A stretch of DNA of 64,000 bases, taken from Streptomyces sp. DSM 110735 (GTDB taxonomy: Bacteria; Actinomycetota; Actinomycetes; Streptomycetales; Streptomycetaceae). A program made the position numbers and the translations under genes. How positions within the stretch are numbered: the first letter of the stretch is position 1; each line of letters begins with the position of its first letter. Under the pieces are notes generated by a model. It did no database searches and was not told the DNA's origin. It worked only from the letters and a program-made list of their open reading frames with translations. The stretch lies in the NCBI RefSeq assembly GCF_016482685.1, contig NZ_JACYHF010000002.1, positions 186,001-250,000 on the forward strand, read 5' to 3'. Positions 46,749-55,104 of this stretch are shown one piece after another.

Positions 46749-46789
46749 AGGGGCGGGGTCCGTCACCGGCCACCACGAAGCCCGCCCCC
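46749..46789. terminator. Bidirectional terminator between convergent genes
   Basis: GGGGCGGG (46750-46757) and CCCGCCCC (46781-46788) form an 8-bp stem, with one more A-T-type pair possible, between the UbiA stop codon and the SRPBCC stop codon. Confidence 0.5.
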
Positions 46790-46829
46790 TACGGCTCTCC
46801 GGCACTCTCGGGGTCGGTCGTCCTCGGAC

Positions 46830-47315
46830 TCAGCGCGCCCGCGCGGCGGCCACCTCGGCGAGGGAGTCCAGGGTCGCCTCCATGCCGGCCGTGTTGTGGG
46901 CTTTCAGGTCGAGGAGTTCTTCCCGGCTCTCCCCCATGACCGGAAAGAGGTGTTCGACCTGCCAGCTTTCGGTGACGAGGGTGCCTTGGTCCCGGGGCTG
47001 GAGGCGGTAGTGCCACAACGTGGCGTCCACGCCGTGGACCACGACGTACCAGGCGAACTCGCGTCCCGGCTCAGCCGCGTGGATGCGCGACCGCGTCACC
47101 CATTCATGGTCGTGCCGCACATCGGCGTTGACGGCGGTGAACCATGAACCCACCCGTGGCACGCCCTCGGTCTCGTACGTGGCGGAGACCAGATCGGGTG
47201 TCCACGCGACGGATGCCTCCACGTCGCTGATCAGGTCGTACACGGTCTGCGGGGGCGCGTCGATCCACCGCTCGCGCCGCACCCGCAACTCGGACAGGTC
47301 CATCAGGTCTGACAT
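46830..47315 (-). CDS. SRPBCC (START-like) family protein
   Basis: A 161-aa protein with a helix-grip ligand-binding fold: RRERWIDAPPQTVYDLISDVEASVAWTPDLVSATYE in pieces, WFTAVNADVRHDHEWVTRSRI, FAWYVVVHGVDATLWHYRL, TLVTESWQVEH and a long C-terminal helix. Such proteins bind hydrophobic small molecules and some act as polyketide cyclases or ligand carriers. The location beside the PKS locus is suggestive only; it is convergent with the prenyltransferase gene and not in the operon. Its promoter is close to the MITE-like repeat. Confidence 0.82.
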   Translation of the reverse strand: MSDLMDLSELRVRRERWIDAPPQTVYDLISDVEASVAWTPDLVSATYETEGVPRVGSWFTAVNADVRHDHEWVTRSRIHAAEPGREFAWYVVVHGVDATLWHYRLQPRDQGTLVTESWQVEHLFPVMGESREELLDLKAHNTAGMEATLDSLAEVAAARAR

Positions 47316-47342
47316 GGTGAGCCCTTCGGAAGGGTGTCGAGC

Positions 47343-47511
47343 CTAGAGCCTGTCCGGCGGATCTTCGTGGGCCCGCGACGCCTGGCACGCACTCTCGCCG
47401 CACGCCCGAATCACCCGAGTACGTCCAGTACGAGGGAGATCCGGGCGCACGCCGAGAGCACGCACCAGACGCCGCGGGCTGCTCCACGAAGATCCGCCGG
47501 ACAGGCTCTAG
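47343..47511. mobile_element. Near-palindromic 169-bp MITE-like repeat
   Basis: 28-bp perfect inverted arms occupy 47343-47370 and 47484-47511 (outer CTAGAGCCTGTCCGGCGG). The interior also pairs almost throughout, with differences that are mostly transitions tolerated as G-U pairs in RNA. No transposase frame is inside. It sits between the SRPBCC start and the CPBP gene. The size and ends suggest a non-autonomous transposable element or a chromosomal palindromic repeat. Confidence 0.7.
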
Positions 47512-47646
47512 GTGAAGGACGCCTGCGGCAACCCCTGTTGCATCGAAAGACGCAGGCGCCGAGGTTCGGCGGAACGGCGCTCGAAGCCGGAGTGGCGCGG
47601 TCCCTACCGTCGGATGGTCACTCACCACCGCCCGGGAGGAACGCAC

Positions 47647-48528
47647 ATGTCCTCGCTCATCCGATCACATCCACTGGCCGCCTTCTTCACGCTCGCCTGC
47701 GCGCTGAGCTGGCTCGGCTGGGTGAACTACATCCTGTCCCAGCAGGGTCTGGGGATCACCGACGTCGACTACCCGACCGTCCTCGGGACCACTCAGCTCC
47801 TCGGTGTGCTGCCCGGCGCGTACCTCGGTCCGATCGGCTCGGCCCTCGTCGTCACCGCCGTCGTCGACGGTCGCGCCGGGCTGCGCGCGTGGGCGGGACG
47901 GCTGTTCCGGTGGCGGGTCGGCGCGCGGTGGTACGCCGTCGCGCTGCTGGGCGTTCCGGCGGGGTTGTTGGTCGTCGGAACCGTCTTCTCCGGCGGTCGG
48001 ATCGCCGCTCCGTCCCTGCTCGCCGCGTACATACCGGTGCTCGTGCTCCAGTTGGTCACGACGGGACTCGCGGAGGAGCCCGGCTGGCGCGACTTCGCCC
48101 TGAGCAGGCTGCAGCGGCGGTACTCGCCGCTGGTGTCCGCCGCGATCCTCGGACCGGTGTGGGCCGTCTGGCACTACCCCCTCTTCCTCACGGACTGGGC
48201 GGAGGGCAACCGCGGGTGGGCCGGGCTGCTCGCCTTCACCGTGTTCTGCGTGTCGTTCAACGTCGTGATGTCGTGGATGTTCAACCGCACGAACGAGTCG
48301 CTGCCCCTGTCGATGCTCATGCACGTCAGCGTCAACACCTTCGTCTCCGTGCTCTGGGCGGACCTCTTCCCGAGCCTCGCCTCGGTCGCCGTCCCCGTCA
48401 TGTCCGTGGGTTCCGTGGTGGCGGCGCTCGCGATCATCGCGCTGACCCGGGGTCGGCTCGGTCGCCCGGTGCCGGGGGAACCGTCGGTCGCGGTCGAGCG
48501 GCGCGGCGCTCCCCTACACTCCCGATGA
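47647..48528 (+). CDS. CPBP family intramembrane glutamic endopeptidase
   Basis: A 293-aa membrane protein with about eight hydrophobic segments. The CPBP/Abi motifs are TTGLAEEPGWRDFALSRLQ (EExxWR form) near residue 142, AAILGPVWAVWHYPLFL (second motif with His) and MLMHVSVNTFVSVLW (third motif). GGGAGGAACGCAC precedes ATG 47647. The stop codon overlaps the histidine kinase start (ATGA), forming one operon with a two-component system. Related proteins process peptides or confer bacteriocin immunity. Here it may act on a signal for the kinase, or be its regulatory target. Confidence 0.88.
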   Translation: MSSLIRSHPLAAFFTLACALSWLGWVNYILSQQGLGITDVDYPTVLGTTQLLGVLPGAYLGPIGSALVVTAVVDGRAGLRAWAGRLFRWRVGARWYAVALLGVPAGLLVVGTVFSGGRIAAPSLLAAYIPVLVLQLVTTGLAEEPGWRDFALSRLQRRYSPLVSAAILGPVWAVWHYPLFLTDWAEGNRGWAGLLAFTVFCVSFNVVMSWMFNRTNESLPLSMLMHVSVNTFVSVLWADLFPSLASVAVPVMSVGSVVAALAIIALTRGRLGRPVPGEPSVAVERRGAPLHSR

Positions 48529-49799
48529 TGACGACTTCGCGGGGCGCGTCCGGGCGGGAAGCGCGGGGCGGTGCCGTGGCGGTGGGGGTCTGCTGCCTCG
48601 TCCTCGGTCTCGCGATCCTCCTGGCGGTGCCGCCCGTCGCCCACGTGCCGGGCAGCTCCGCCGCCGTTCCCGCCGTCGGCTCGGCGGCGTGGTGCGCGAT
48701 CCTCGCCACCGTGGCGGCGCAGTCGGCGGCGGTCGCGGTGAGCACGCGAAAGCCTCGTACCGCCGCGGCGGTGGTCGTCCTCGCCGCGCTGCTGCTCGCC
48801 GGTGTCGCGCCGGGCGATCTCGTCAGCGTGACCGCGGTGCCCGAGATCGCCGCGGTCGGTCTGGTCGCCCTGACGACCGGTCACCGGCTCCGAAGCGGGA
48901 CGGCAGCGGCACTGTTCGCCGGAGTCGTCGTCGCCACAGCCGTGAACGCCGTACGCTCCGGCGCGGCGGGTCCACTCGTCGCACTGGCTCTGGGCGTCGG
49001 TCAGGGTCTGATCGTCGTCGGGGTTCCGCTGCTCATCGCCCTTGTCGTCGTCGGCAGACGTGAGGTGGACGCGGCTCACCGGCGGGAGATCGCCGCGCTG
49101 ACGGGCGAGCGGGAGGCACTGGTCGCTTCGGCGATCGCCGCCGAGCGCGTCGCCCTCGCGCGCGATCTGCACGACATCGCCGCCCACCACCTCTCCGGCA
49201 TCGCCGTGCTCGCGGCGGCCATGGAACGGCAGATCGAGGACCGGCCCGCCGCCGCGCGCGAGTCGGCGCACGACATCCGCGCACAGAGCATGGCCGTCCT
49301 CGGCGACCTGCGGAAAATGGTGGGGCTGCTGCGCGACGACGACATGGCACCGCTCGCCGAGCGCTCCCTCCGGGCGATCCCCGACCTGTTCGGACCACGG
49401 CAGAGGGACGGTCACCGCATCGATCTCACAGTGCAGCCGGACGGTGCCGACCCGGGCGTCGGCGTCTCCGCCCTTGCCCAGGTGGTCGGCTACCACATGG
49501 TCCAGGAAGCTCTTGCGAACGCGTCCCTGCACGCACCCGGCGCCCGATGCTCCGTCACGCTCGACGGCACCGGTGACGACCGCGTCGCCATCACCGTCCG
49601 CAACGACCGCGCTCCGGGTCCTGTCCCCGCGTCGGGACGAGCGGGCTTCGGGCTGATCGGCATGCGCGAGCGAGCCGCCCTCGTGGGAGCGAGCGTCGAC
49701 TACGGGCCCACGCCCGGCGGCGGATGGCAGGTCACGCTGGAGCTGCCGCGTGAACGGCCGTCGGGGCACCGGCGGTTGAGGGAAGGAGTGAAGCCGTGA
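48525..49799 (+). CDS. NarL-type sensor histidine kinase
   Basis: A 424-aa kinase with an N-terminal membrane module of about five or six helices (residues 15-180). A HisKA_3 dimerisation domain follows with the phospho-His in RVALARDLHDIAAHHLSGIA near residue 218. The HATPase domain has the N-box-like YHMVQEALANASLHAPG and ends with GRAGFGLIGMRERAALVGA. ATG 48525 overlaps the CPBP stop codon and its own stop codon overlaps the response regulator start (GTGA). It is the cognate kinase of that regulator. Confidence 0.92.
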   Translation: MMTTSRGASGREARGGAVAVGVCCLVLGLAILLAVPPVAHVPGSSAAVPAVGSAAWCAILATVAAQSAAVAVSTRKPRTAAAVVVLAALLLAGVAPGDLVSVTAVPEIAAVGLVALTTGHRLRSGTAAALFAGVVVATAVNAVRSGAAGPLVALALGVGQGLIVVGVPLLIALVVVGRREVDAAHRREIAALTGEREALVASAIAAERVALARDLHDIAAHHLSGIAVLAAAMERQIEDRPAAARESAHDIRAQSMAVLGDLRKMVGLLRDDDMAPLAERSLRAIPDLFGPRQRDGHRIDLTVQPDGADPGVGVSALAQVVGYHMVQEALANASLHAPGARCSVTLDGTGDDRVAITVRNDRAPGPVPASGRAGFGLIGMRERAALVGASVDYGPTPGGGWQVTLELPRERPSGHRRLREGVKP

Positions 49800-50467
49800 C
49801 CACGGAAATCCGCGTGGTGATCGCCGATGACCAACCACTCGTACGGAAAGGGCTCGCCGCGCTCCTCGCCGCCGAGGACGGCATCGAGGTCGTCGGCGTC
49901 GCCGAGGACGGCGCGGAAGCCCTGCGGTTGATCCGGGAACGGCGCCCGGACGTGGCGTGCCTCGACATCCGCATGCCGCGGATGAACGGCGTGGACGTCG
50001 CGCGCGCCGTGCGGCACGACCAGGTCGAGGTGCTCATGCTCACCACCTTCGACCTGGACGAGTACATCTTCGGCGCACTGGCGGCCGGAGCCGCGGGATT
50101 CCTGCTCAAGGACTCCGATCCGGACGTCATCGCCCACGCCATCCGGCAGGTCGCACTCGGTCGCGGCATGATCGATCAGGAGCTGACACGGCGTGTCCTG
50201 CGCGCTTTCGTCGCACTCCGCCCGGCGCGACCCGTCACCGTACGGCAGGACGCGGTGGCCGGCGGCATCCTCACCCCGCGCGAACTCGACATCCTGCGGC
50301 TGCTCGCGCAGGGCATGAGCAACAGCGACATCGCGTCCGAGCTGTGTATCGAGCCGTCCACGGTGAAGTCCCATCTGGCCCGGATGCTGCCCAAGTTGGG
50401 CGCGGCTTCCCGCCTTCAGGCGGTCGTCTGGGCCTACCAGAACCGCGTGGTCGCCCTGCCCGAGTAG
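49796..50467 (+). CDS. NarL/FixJ-family response regulator
   Basis: A 223-aa protein. The receiver domain has VVIADDQPLVRKGLAALL (acidic pair), the phospho-acceptor Asp in PDVACLDIRMPRMNGVDVA near residue 56, TTFDLDEYIFGALAAGA and FLLKDSD with the conserved Lys. The C-terminal LuxR domain is LTPRELDILRLLAQGMSNSDIASEL with CIEPSTVKSHLARMLPKLG. The GTG start at 49796 overlaps the kinase stop codon. It probably activates its own three-gene operon or other membrane-stress genes. Confidence 0.94.
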   Translation: MTTEIRVVIADDQPLVRKGLAALLAAEDGIEVVGVAEDGAEALRLIRERRPDVACLDIRMPRMNGVDVARAVRHDQVEVLMLTTFDLDEYIFGALAAGAAGFLLKDSDPDVIAHAIRQVALGRGMIDQELTRRVLRAFVALRPARPVTVRQDAVAGGILTPRELDILRLLAQGMSNSDIASELCIEPSTVKSHLARMLPKLGAASRLQAVVWAYQNRVVALPE

Positions 50468-50528
50468 GGGACGACCGCCCGCTCCCGAACGGGTCCGCAC
50501 CCCGGTCAGCCGCTCTGCCGTAGATGTT

Positions 50529-50560
50529 ATGGTACTGAGTACCATCTGGTACTCGATACC
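50529..50560. promoter_or_regulatory. Double operator for the TetR-type regulator
   Basis: ATGGTAC-TGA-GTACCAT (50529-50545) is a perfect dyad. It is followed 2 bp later by GGTA-CTCGA-TACC (50548-50560). Both share GGTA-Nx-TACC half-sites, and they sit immediately before the GAGGAG ribosome-binding site of the SDR gene. This is a typical autoregulated TetR site, blocking the promoter of the SDR-tetR operon. Confidence 0.75.
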
Positions 50561-50572
50561 GAGGAGCCCGCC

Positions 50573-51535
50573 ATGGACAGCCGGACCATCGTGTTGACCG
50601 GAGTGACCCGCGGTTTCGGCCGCGACGCCGTCGAGCTGCTGATCCGGGAACGACCGCAGGACCACTACGTCGTGCTGGCGCGCCGGGACGGTGCACGCCT
50701 CGCCGCGGAACTCACCGAGGTCACCGGCGCTTCCGGGATCACGGACGCTTCCGGGGTCACGGTCCTGGACTGCGACCTCGCTTCGCTCGCCGAGGTCGGG
50801 CGGGCGGCGGCGGAGATTCTGCGGGGGCTCGACACCGGGTCCCTCCCGCCGCTCGGCGGCTGTCTCGGCAACGCCGGCCTGACGCTCACGACCACCGACC
50901 AACGCACCACGGACGGCTACGAGACGACCTTCGGGGTCAACGTGCTGTCCCACTACCTGCTCGTCAGGGAGCTGCTCCCCCGCTTCACCGCTCCGGGCTG
51001 GATCGTGCTCACGTCGAGCGACTGCCACTTCGGGCAGTTCCGCTACACGCTCGGCGCCACGGCGGCACCGCGCTGGGAGACACCGGAGCACCTGGCCACG
51101 CCGCGTGCCGGTGGGGCGCGGGAAGCCGGACGGGCGTACGCGACCAGCAAACTCGGCGTCATCTACCTGACCCACGCGCTGGCCCGCCGTCTGCCCGACG
51201 GCGTCGGCGTCCACTCCTACAACCCGGCGCTCGTCGCGGGCACCGACTTCTTCCGCCACGCCCCGGGACCCGTACGGGGTGTGCTCGACGGGTTCTTCCG
51301 GCTCCAGCGGGTCCTGGGCCGGGGCATGACGCCACGGCAGGCGGGCGCCCGGCTGGCTGAGACGATCCTGACGGCGCCGAGTGCACCGAGCGGGTCCTAC
51401 CTCGATCGCGGCCGTGACGTCCCGTCGTCGCCGGAGTCGTACGACGAGGCGCGCGAGGAGGAGCTGTGGCGCGAGGCCGGGCGCCTCGTCGAGGCCGGTC
51501 GCCGGGCGGAAGGGGCGGATATCCTGGCCGAATGA
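50573..51535 (+). CDS. SDR-family NAD(P)-dependent oxidoreductase
   Basis: A 320-aa protein of the extended protochlorophyllide-reductase-like SDR group. TGVTRGFGRDAVELLI is the cofactor loop, LGNAGLTL stands in for the NAG motif near residue 99, LTSSDCHFGQF holds the catalytic Ser, and AYATSKLGVIYL carries Tyr and Lys near 190. Cys/Trp-rich substrate loops follow. GAGGAG precedes ATG 50573. It is the first gene of an operon with the TetR regulator, whose start overlaps its stop codon. Together with the operator this suggests an inducible detoxification reductase. Confidence 0.88.
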   Translation: MDSRTIVLTGVTRGFGRDAVELLIRERPQDHYVVLARRDGARLAAELTEVTGASGITDASGVTVLDCDLASLAEVGRAAAEILRGLDTGSLPPLGGCLGNAGLTLTTTDQRTTDGYETTFGVNVLSHYLLVRELLPRFTAPGWIVLTSSDCHFGQFRYTLGATAAPRWETPEHLATPRAGGAREAGRAYATSKLGVIYLTHALARRLPDGVGVHSYNPALVAGTDFFRHAPGPVRGVLDGFFRLQRVLGRGMTPRQAGARLAETILTAPSAPSGSYLDRGRDVPSSPESYDEAREEELWREAGRLVEAGRRAEGADILAE

Positions 51536-52137
51536 GCGTGGACAAGTCTCCGGTGGAGTCCCTGCGGGACCGCAAGCGCCGCCAGACCCGGGAACGGATC
51601 ATCGAGACGGCGTTCGCGCTCTTCATGGAGCGGGGGTTCGACGTCGTCACCGTGGACGAGATCGCCCAGCGGGCCGAGATCGGTCGCACCACCTTCTTCC
51701 GCTACTTCGGCGACAAGCAGGAAGTCGTCTTCTCCACCGAGGACGACTTCCTGCGCGCGCTCATCGCGGCCATGCGCGAGGCGCCCGCCGAGCCGCTCCC
51801 GGATCTCGGGCGGGCACTGGCCACATCCCGGCGGCTGCTGCTGGCGCTCTGCACCGAAGCCGCCCGCAACGCCGACCATTACGCGGTGTACCACCGTCTG
51901 GTCACACGGCACCCCGAGCTGGAGGACCGCCACACCCGCAAGACCCGGCACTACGCCGACCTCCTCGAGAAGCATCTGATCGACCATGGCACCCCGCCGC
52001 CGACCGCCGTCCTCGCCGCCCAGTTGACCCTCGGCTGCTACCAGACGGCGTGGCGCCTCGGCGGCACCGACGCGACGGCGGTGCTCCGCGAGGCGGAGGG
52101 CGCCTTCGACCTACTGCTGGGCGCCACCGCCGTATGA
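51532..52137 (+). CDS. TetR-family transcriptional regulator
   Basis: A 201-aa repressor. The N-terminal helix-turn-helix RERIIETAFALFMERGFDVVTVDEIAQRAEIGRTTFFRYFGDKQEV spans residues about 17-62, shown here only as the family pattern (TVDEIAQRAEIGRTTFFRYF). The C-terminal helical ligand domain is of ordinary size. The ATG overlaps the SDR stop codon (ATGA). The double dyad upstream of the SDR gene is its likely binding site, giving negative autoregulation. Confidence 0.92.
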   Translation: MSVDKSPVESLRDRKRRQTRERIIETAFALFMERGFDVVTVDEIAQRAEIGRTTFFRYFGDKQEVVFSTEDDFLRALIAAMREAPAEPLPDLGRALATSRRLLLALCTEAARNADHYAVYHRLVTRHPELEDRHTRKTRHYADLLEKHLIDHGTPPPTAVLAAQLTLGCYQTAWRLGGTDATAVLREAEGAFDLLLGATAV

Positions 52138-52278
52138 CCGGCGGACCAGTGCTCGACTCACCTGGCGTTTTGCCCGGCTGTCCCCCATAGGTCCGGGTAG
52201 CGTCAGCCGCACGAAGGGCGCGAGGAGTTCCCTCCGCCACACGCTGCGGGTGCGGCCGGATCGATCGGAGGTGTGGTC

Positions 52279-53355
52279 GTGTCGGTCGACATGAGCACCG
52301 TGGACGAAGCGAAGCTCAACGAACTGCTCGGAAAGGTCGTGACCGATCTGGGCGCGGTCGCGGCGGCGCCCCTGGTTCTCCTCGGGGAGCGGCTGGGGCT
52401 CTTCCGGGCGCTGGCGGACGGCGAGGACGTCATCCCCGGGCAGCTCGCGGAGCGCACCGGGACCACCGAGCGCAACGTCCGCGAATGGCTGTCCGCGATG
52501 GCCGCCGGTGGATTCCTGACCTACGAGGGCGACGACCGCTTCCGCATGTCACCGGAGCAGAGCGCGGTCTTCGCCGACGAGAACAGCCCGGCGTTCGCGC
52601 TGGGCGGGTACCAGGCGTTCCTGTCCTGCGGCTCGGCGGAGGAACGGGACAGGCTGGAGCGCGCCTTCCGGGACGGCCACGGTGTGGGCTGGCAGGAACA
52701 CCACCCGGACCTGTTCGCGGGGACGGCCCGTTTCTTCCGTCCGGGCTACGCCGCGCATCTGGTGGACGAGTGGCTGCCCGCGCTGACCGGCGTGGTGGAG
52801 AAACTGCGCACCGGTGGCAGGGCGGCCGACGTGGGTTGTGGACTGGGCCACTCCACCATGATGATCGGCAAGGCGTTCCCGAACGCGCTGGTGACCGGCT
52901 TCGACAGTCACCGCCCGTCCGTCGACGCCGCCCGGGAGCTGGCCGCCGAGAGCGGTGTCGAGAGCCGGGTCTCGTTCGAGGTGGCCGGTGCCAAGGACTT
53001 CACCGGCGGGCCGTACGAACTGATCACGTTCTTCGACTGCCTGCACGATATGGGCGACCCGGTCGGCGCCCTGGCGCACAGCAGGGAGCAACTGGCCGAG
53101 GGCGGCAGCATCATGCTCGTGGAGCCGATGGCGGGCGACCGCCTGGAGGAGAACCTGAACCCGCTCGGCCGTACGTTCTACGGCGCCTCGGCGCTGATCT
53201 GCACACCTGCCTCGCAGTCCCAGGAGGTCGGTCGCGCCCTGGGCGCCCAGGCGGGCGAGGAGCGCACCCGCCAGGTCGCGTCGGAGGCGGGTCTGACCCG
53301 ATTCCGCCGGGCGGCGCAGACCCCGTTCAACATCGTGTACGAGGTCCGCGCCTGA
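52279..53355 (+). CDS. Class I methyltransferase with N-terminal winged helix
   Basis: A 358-aa protein. Residues about 10-90 form a winged-helix dimerisation region (LFRALADGEDVIPGQLAERTG, TERNVREWLSAMAAGGFL). The SAM domain has GGRAADVGCGLGHSTMMIGKAF near residue 180, VTGFDSHRPSVDAARELA, and ITFFDCLHDMGDPVGAL in the post-motif region. The layout matches a mycobacterial/streptomycete methyltransferase group whose natural substrates are unsettled. The start is GTG 52279, 7 nt after GGAGG; a GTG at 52273 is too close. It is a single gene convergent with the CHASE3 kinase. Confidence 0.87.
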   Translation: MSVDMSTVDEAKLNELLGKVVTDLGAVAAAPLVLLGERLGLFRALADGEDVIPGQLAERTGTTERNVREWLSAMAAGGFLTYEGDDRFRMSPEQSAVFADENSPAFALGGYQAFLSCGSAEERDRLERAFRDGHGVGWQEHHPDLFAGTARFFRPGYAAHLVDEWLPALTGVVEKLRTGGRAADVGCGLGHSTMMIGKAFPNALVTGFDSHRPSVDAARELAAESGVESRVSFEVAGAKDFTGGPYELITFFDCLHDMGDPVGALAHSREQLAEGGSIMLVEPMAGDRLEENLNPLGRTFYGASALICTPASQSQEVGRALGAQAGEERTRQVASEAGLTRFRRAAQTPFNIVYEVRA

Positions 53356-53400
53356 CGGCGGAACTCCGGTGATCCGCTTGCGAGTTGCCCGGGGACGGAC

Positions 53401-54993
53401 CTAGTGCGTCACCGCGTCGGCGTTCAGGTCCTCGGACGTGTCCGGGGTCGCGGGCCTGCTCGCCAGGGTGAAGACGATGCGGGTGCCCTCGGTGTGTTCG
53501 AGGTCGACGGAGATGGTTCCGCCGTGGAACTCGACGATCTTCTTGCACATCGCGAGACCGATGCCGCTGCCCTGGTAGCGGTCCTTGGTGTGCAGCCGCT
53601 GGAAGATGATGAAGACCTGCTCGGCGTACTCGGCGGCGATGCCGATGCCGTTGTCGGTGACGGCGAACCGCCAGAAGTCACCGTCCTGTTCGGCGGAGAT
53701 GTGGACGGCCGGGGTCTCGCCGGGGCGGCGGAACTTGATGGCGTTGCCGATCAGGTTCTGCCACAGCATGCCCATCTGGGTGGAGTCGGCGACCAGGGTC
53801 GGCAGCTCGTCCCGGGTGATCACCGCTCCGGATTCCTCGATGCTGACGCTGATGGCGGTCAGCGTCCGCTTGATCACCGTGTTGAGGTCGACGCTCTGGT
53901 GGGCGTGATGGACGCGACCCACGCGGGAGAACTCGAGCAGGTCGTTGATGAGGGTCTGCATACGGTTCGCGCCGTCGACCGCGAAGTCGATGTACTGGTC
54001 CGCCCGTTCGTCGAGCTGTCCGCCGTAGCGCCGCTGGAGGAGCTGGGTGAAGCTGGACACCTTGCGCAGGGGTTCCTGGAGGTCGTGCGAGGCGACGTAC
54101 GCGAACTGCTCCAGCTCCGCGTTGGACCGCTTGAGGTCGGCGGACTGCGCGTCCAGGCGCAGCCGGGCGTCCTCGCTGAACTCCAGCTCCCGCACGAGCC
54201 GTCGGCGCATGGACTCGATCTCGCCGCTGAGCCGGCGCAGGTCGGCGGGGCCGGTCGGGGTGATCGGATGACCGAAGTCGCCCTCGGCGATGCTGCGGGC
54301 GTCCGACCCGATCTGTTCCAGGGGCGTGGTGACACCCCGGCGCAGCGCCTCGAAGACGATCACGGCGAGGGTCACGATGACGGCCGCGATGGCGGCGAAG
54401 ATCCAGTTCCGCAGGCGCATCGTGGAGGCCAGCTCCGCCCTGGAGGACACCCGGTCGGCGCGCAGCCGGTCCTGCTGGGTGGCCATGACTTTCCGCATGG
54501 CGTCGAAGTCCGCCTTGCCCGCGGCAGCGCTCTCGGCGGCGAGCGGCGAGGGCTTGCCCGCCGGTGAGGCGGCGACCGGTCGCGCGATCCGCGCCTGCCA
54601 CTTCTCGATGTGGTCCTCGACGTCCTTCAGGTCGCGCAGGCGTGCGGTGTTGCCCCGGAGGAGGACCGACAGGCTCTTCAGGGAGGTCTTCTGCTGGCTG
54701 AGCCCCTGCCGGTAGGGGGCGAGGAAGTCGGCGCGGCCCGTGAGTCCGTAGCCGCGAATGCCCGTCTCCTGGTTGAGCAGCGCCGATTCCAGCCGGATCG
54801 AGGTCGTCAGCGCGGGGGACTTCACGTCCACCAGGTCGTCGCTGATCGACGCGGTCCGGTCCAGGACCCAGCCTCCGGTCGCTCCCAGGAGCAGCAGGAC
54901 GGACATCGCGACGGTGACTCCGAGGCGAAGCCAGCGCCGGGTCGTCCACCGGGACAACTCCCGCCCGTGTGGCGGCTTCTCGTCGACGGTCAT
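53401..54993 (-). CDS. CHASE3 sensor histidine kinase
   Basis: A 530-aa membrane kinase. The first membrane segment (LGVTVAMSVLLLLGATGGWVL) is followed by a CHASE3 extracellular domain (LLNQETGIRGYGLTGRADFLAPY is its signature, in residues about 70-95). The second membrane segment is WIFAAIAAVIVTLAVIVFEAL, then HAMP, then the phospho-His in QFAYVASHDLQEPLRKVSSF near residue 300. The HATPase domain has WQNLIGNAIKFR, VTDNGIGIAAEYAEQVFIIFQRLH and GSGIGLAMCKKIVEFHGG. This is the phytochrome-like kinase class that pairs with single-domain receivers. A receiver-containing gene lies divergently 111 bp away. Confidence 0.93.
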   Translation of the reverse strand: MTVDEKPPHGRELSRWTTRRWLRLGVTVAMSVLLLLGATGGWVLDRTASISDDLVDVKSPALTTSIRLESALLNQETGIRGYGLTGRADFLAPYRQGLSQQKTSLKSLSVLLRGNTARLRDLKDVEDHIEKWQARIARPVAASPAGKPSPLAAESAAAGKADFDAMRKVMATQQDRLRADRVSSRAELASTMRLRNWIFAAIAAVIVTLAVIVFEALRRGVTTPLEQIGSDARSIAEGDFGHPITPTGPADLRRLSGEIESMRRRLVRELEFSEDARLRLDAQSADLKRSNAELEQFAYVASHDLQEPLRKVSSFTQLLQRRYGGQLDERADQYIDFAVDGANRMQTLINDLLEFSRVGRVHHAHQSVDLNTVIKRTLTAISVSIEESGAVITRDELPTLVADSTQMGMLWQNLIGNAIKFRRPGETPAVHISAEQDGDFWRFAVTDNGIGIAAEYAEQVFIIFQRLHTKDRYQGSGIGLAMCKKIVEFHGGTISVDLEHTEGTRIVFTLASRPATPDTSEDLNADAVTH

Positions 54994-55055
54994 CCTCTGT
55001 CTCCTCCGCGGTGACGGCCGCGCTCACGGCGGCGCAGCCACACCTTAAGGGACGA

Positions 55056-55073
55056 CGACAACTGTTGTTGTCG
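55056..55073. promoter_or_regulatory. 18-bp palindrome between the kinase and response regulator genes
   Basis: CGACAAC-TGTT-GTTGTCG is a perfect 7-4-7 dyad in the 111-bp gap between divergent starts. It could control both genes. The regulator is unknown, because the local response regulator has no recognisable DNA-binding output domain. Confidence 0.5.
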
Positions 55074-55104
55074 CGGGTGACGCCGAGGACTTACTCTGCT
55101 CGTC

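Noticed and set aside
44131..46776. 881-codon reading as one large protein
   Set aside because: Only the last 174 codons, behind a GGAGG site at 44655, resemble a protein family; the rest overlaps the PKS and UbiA genes in wrong frames.
47334..49799. 821-codon reading fusing the MITE region to the kinase
   Set aside because: The part before 48525 overlaps the MITE-like repeat and the CPBP gene and has no protein character; the kinase starts at the ATGA overlap.
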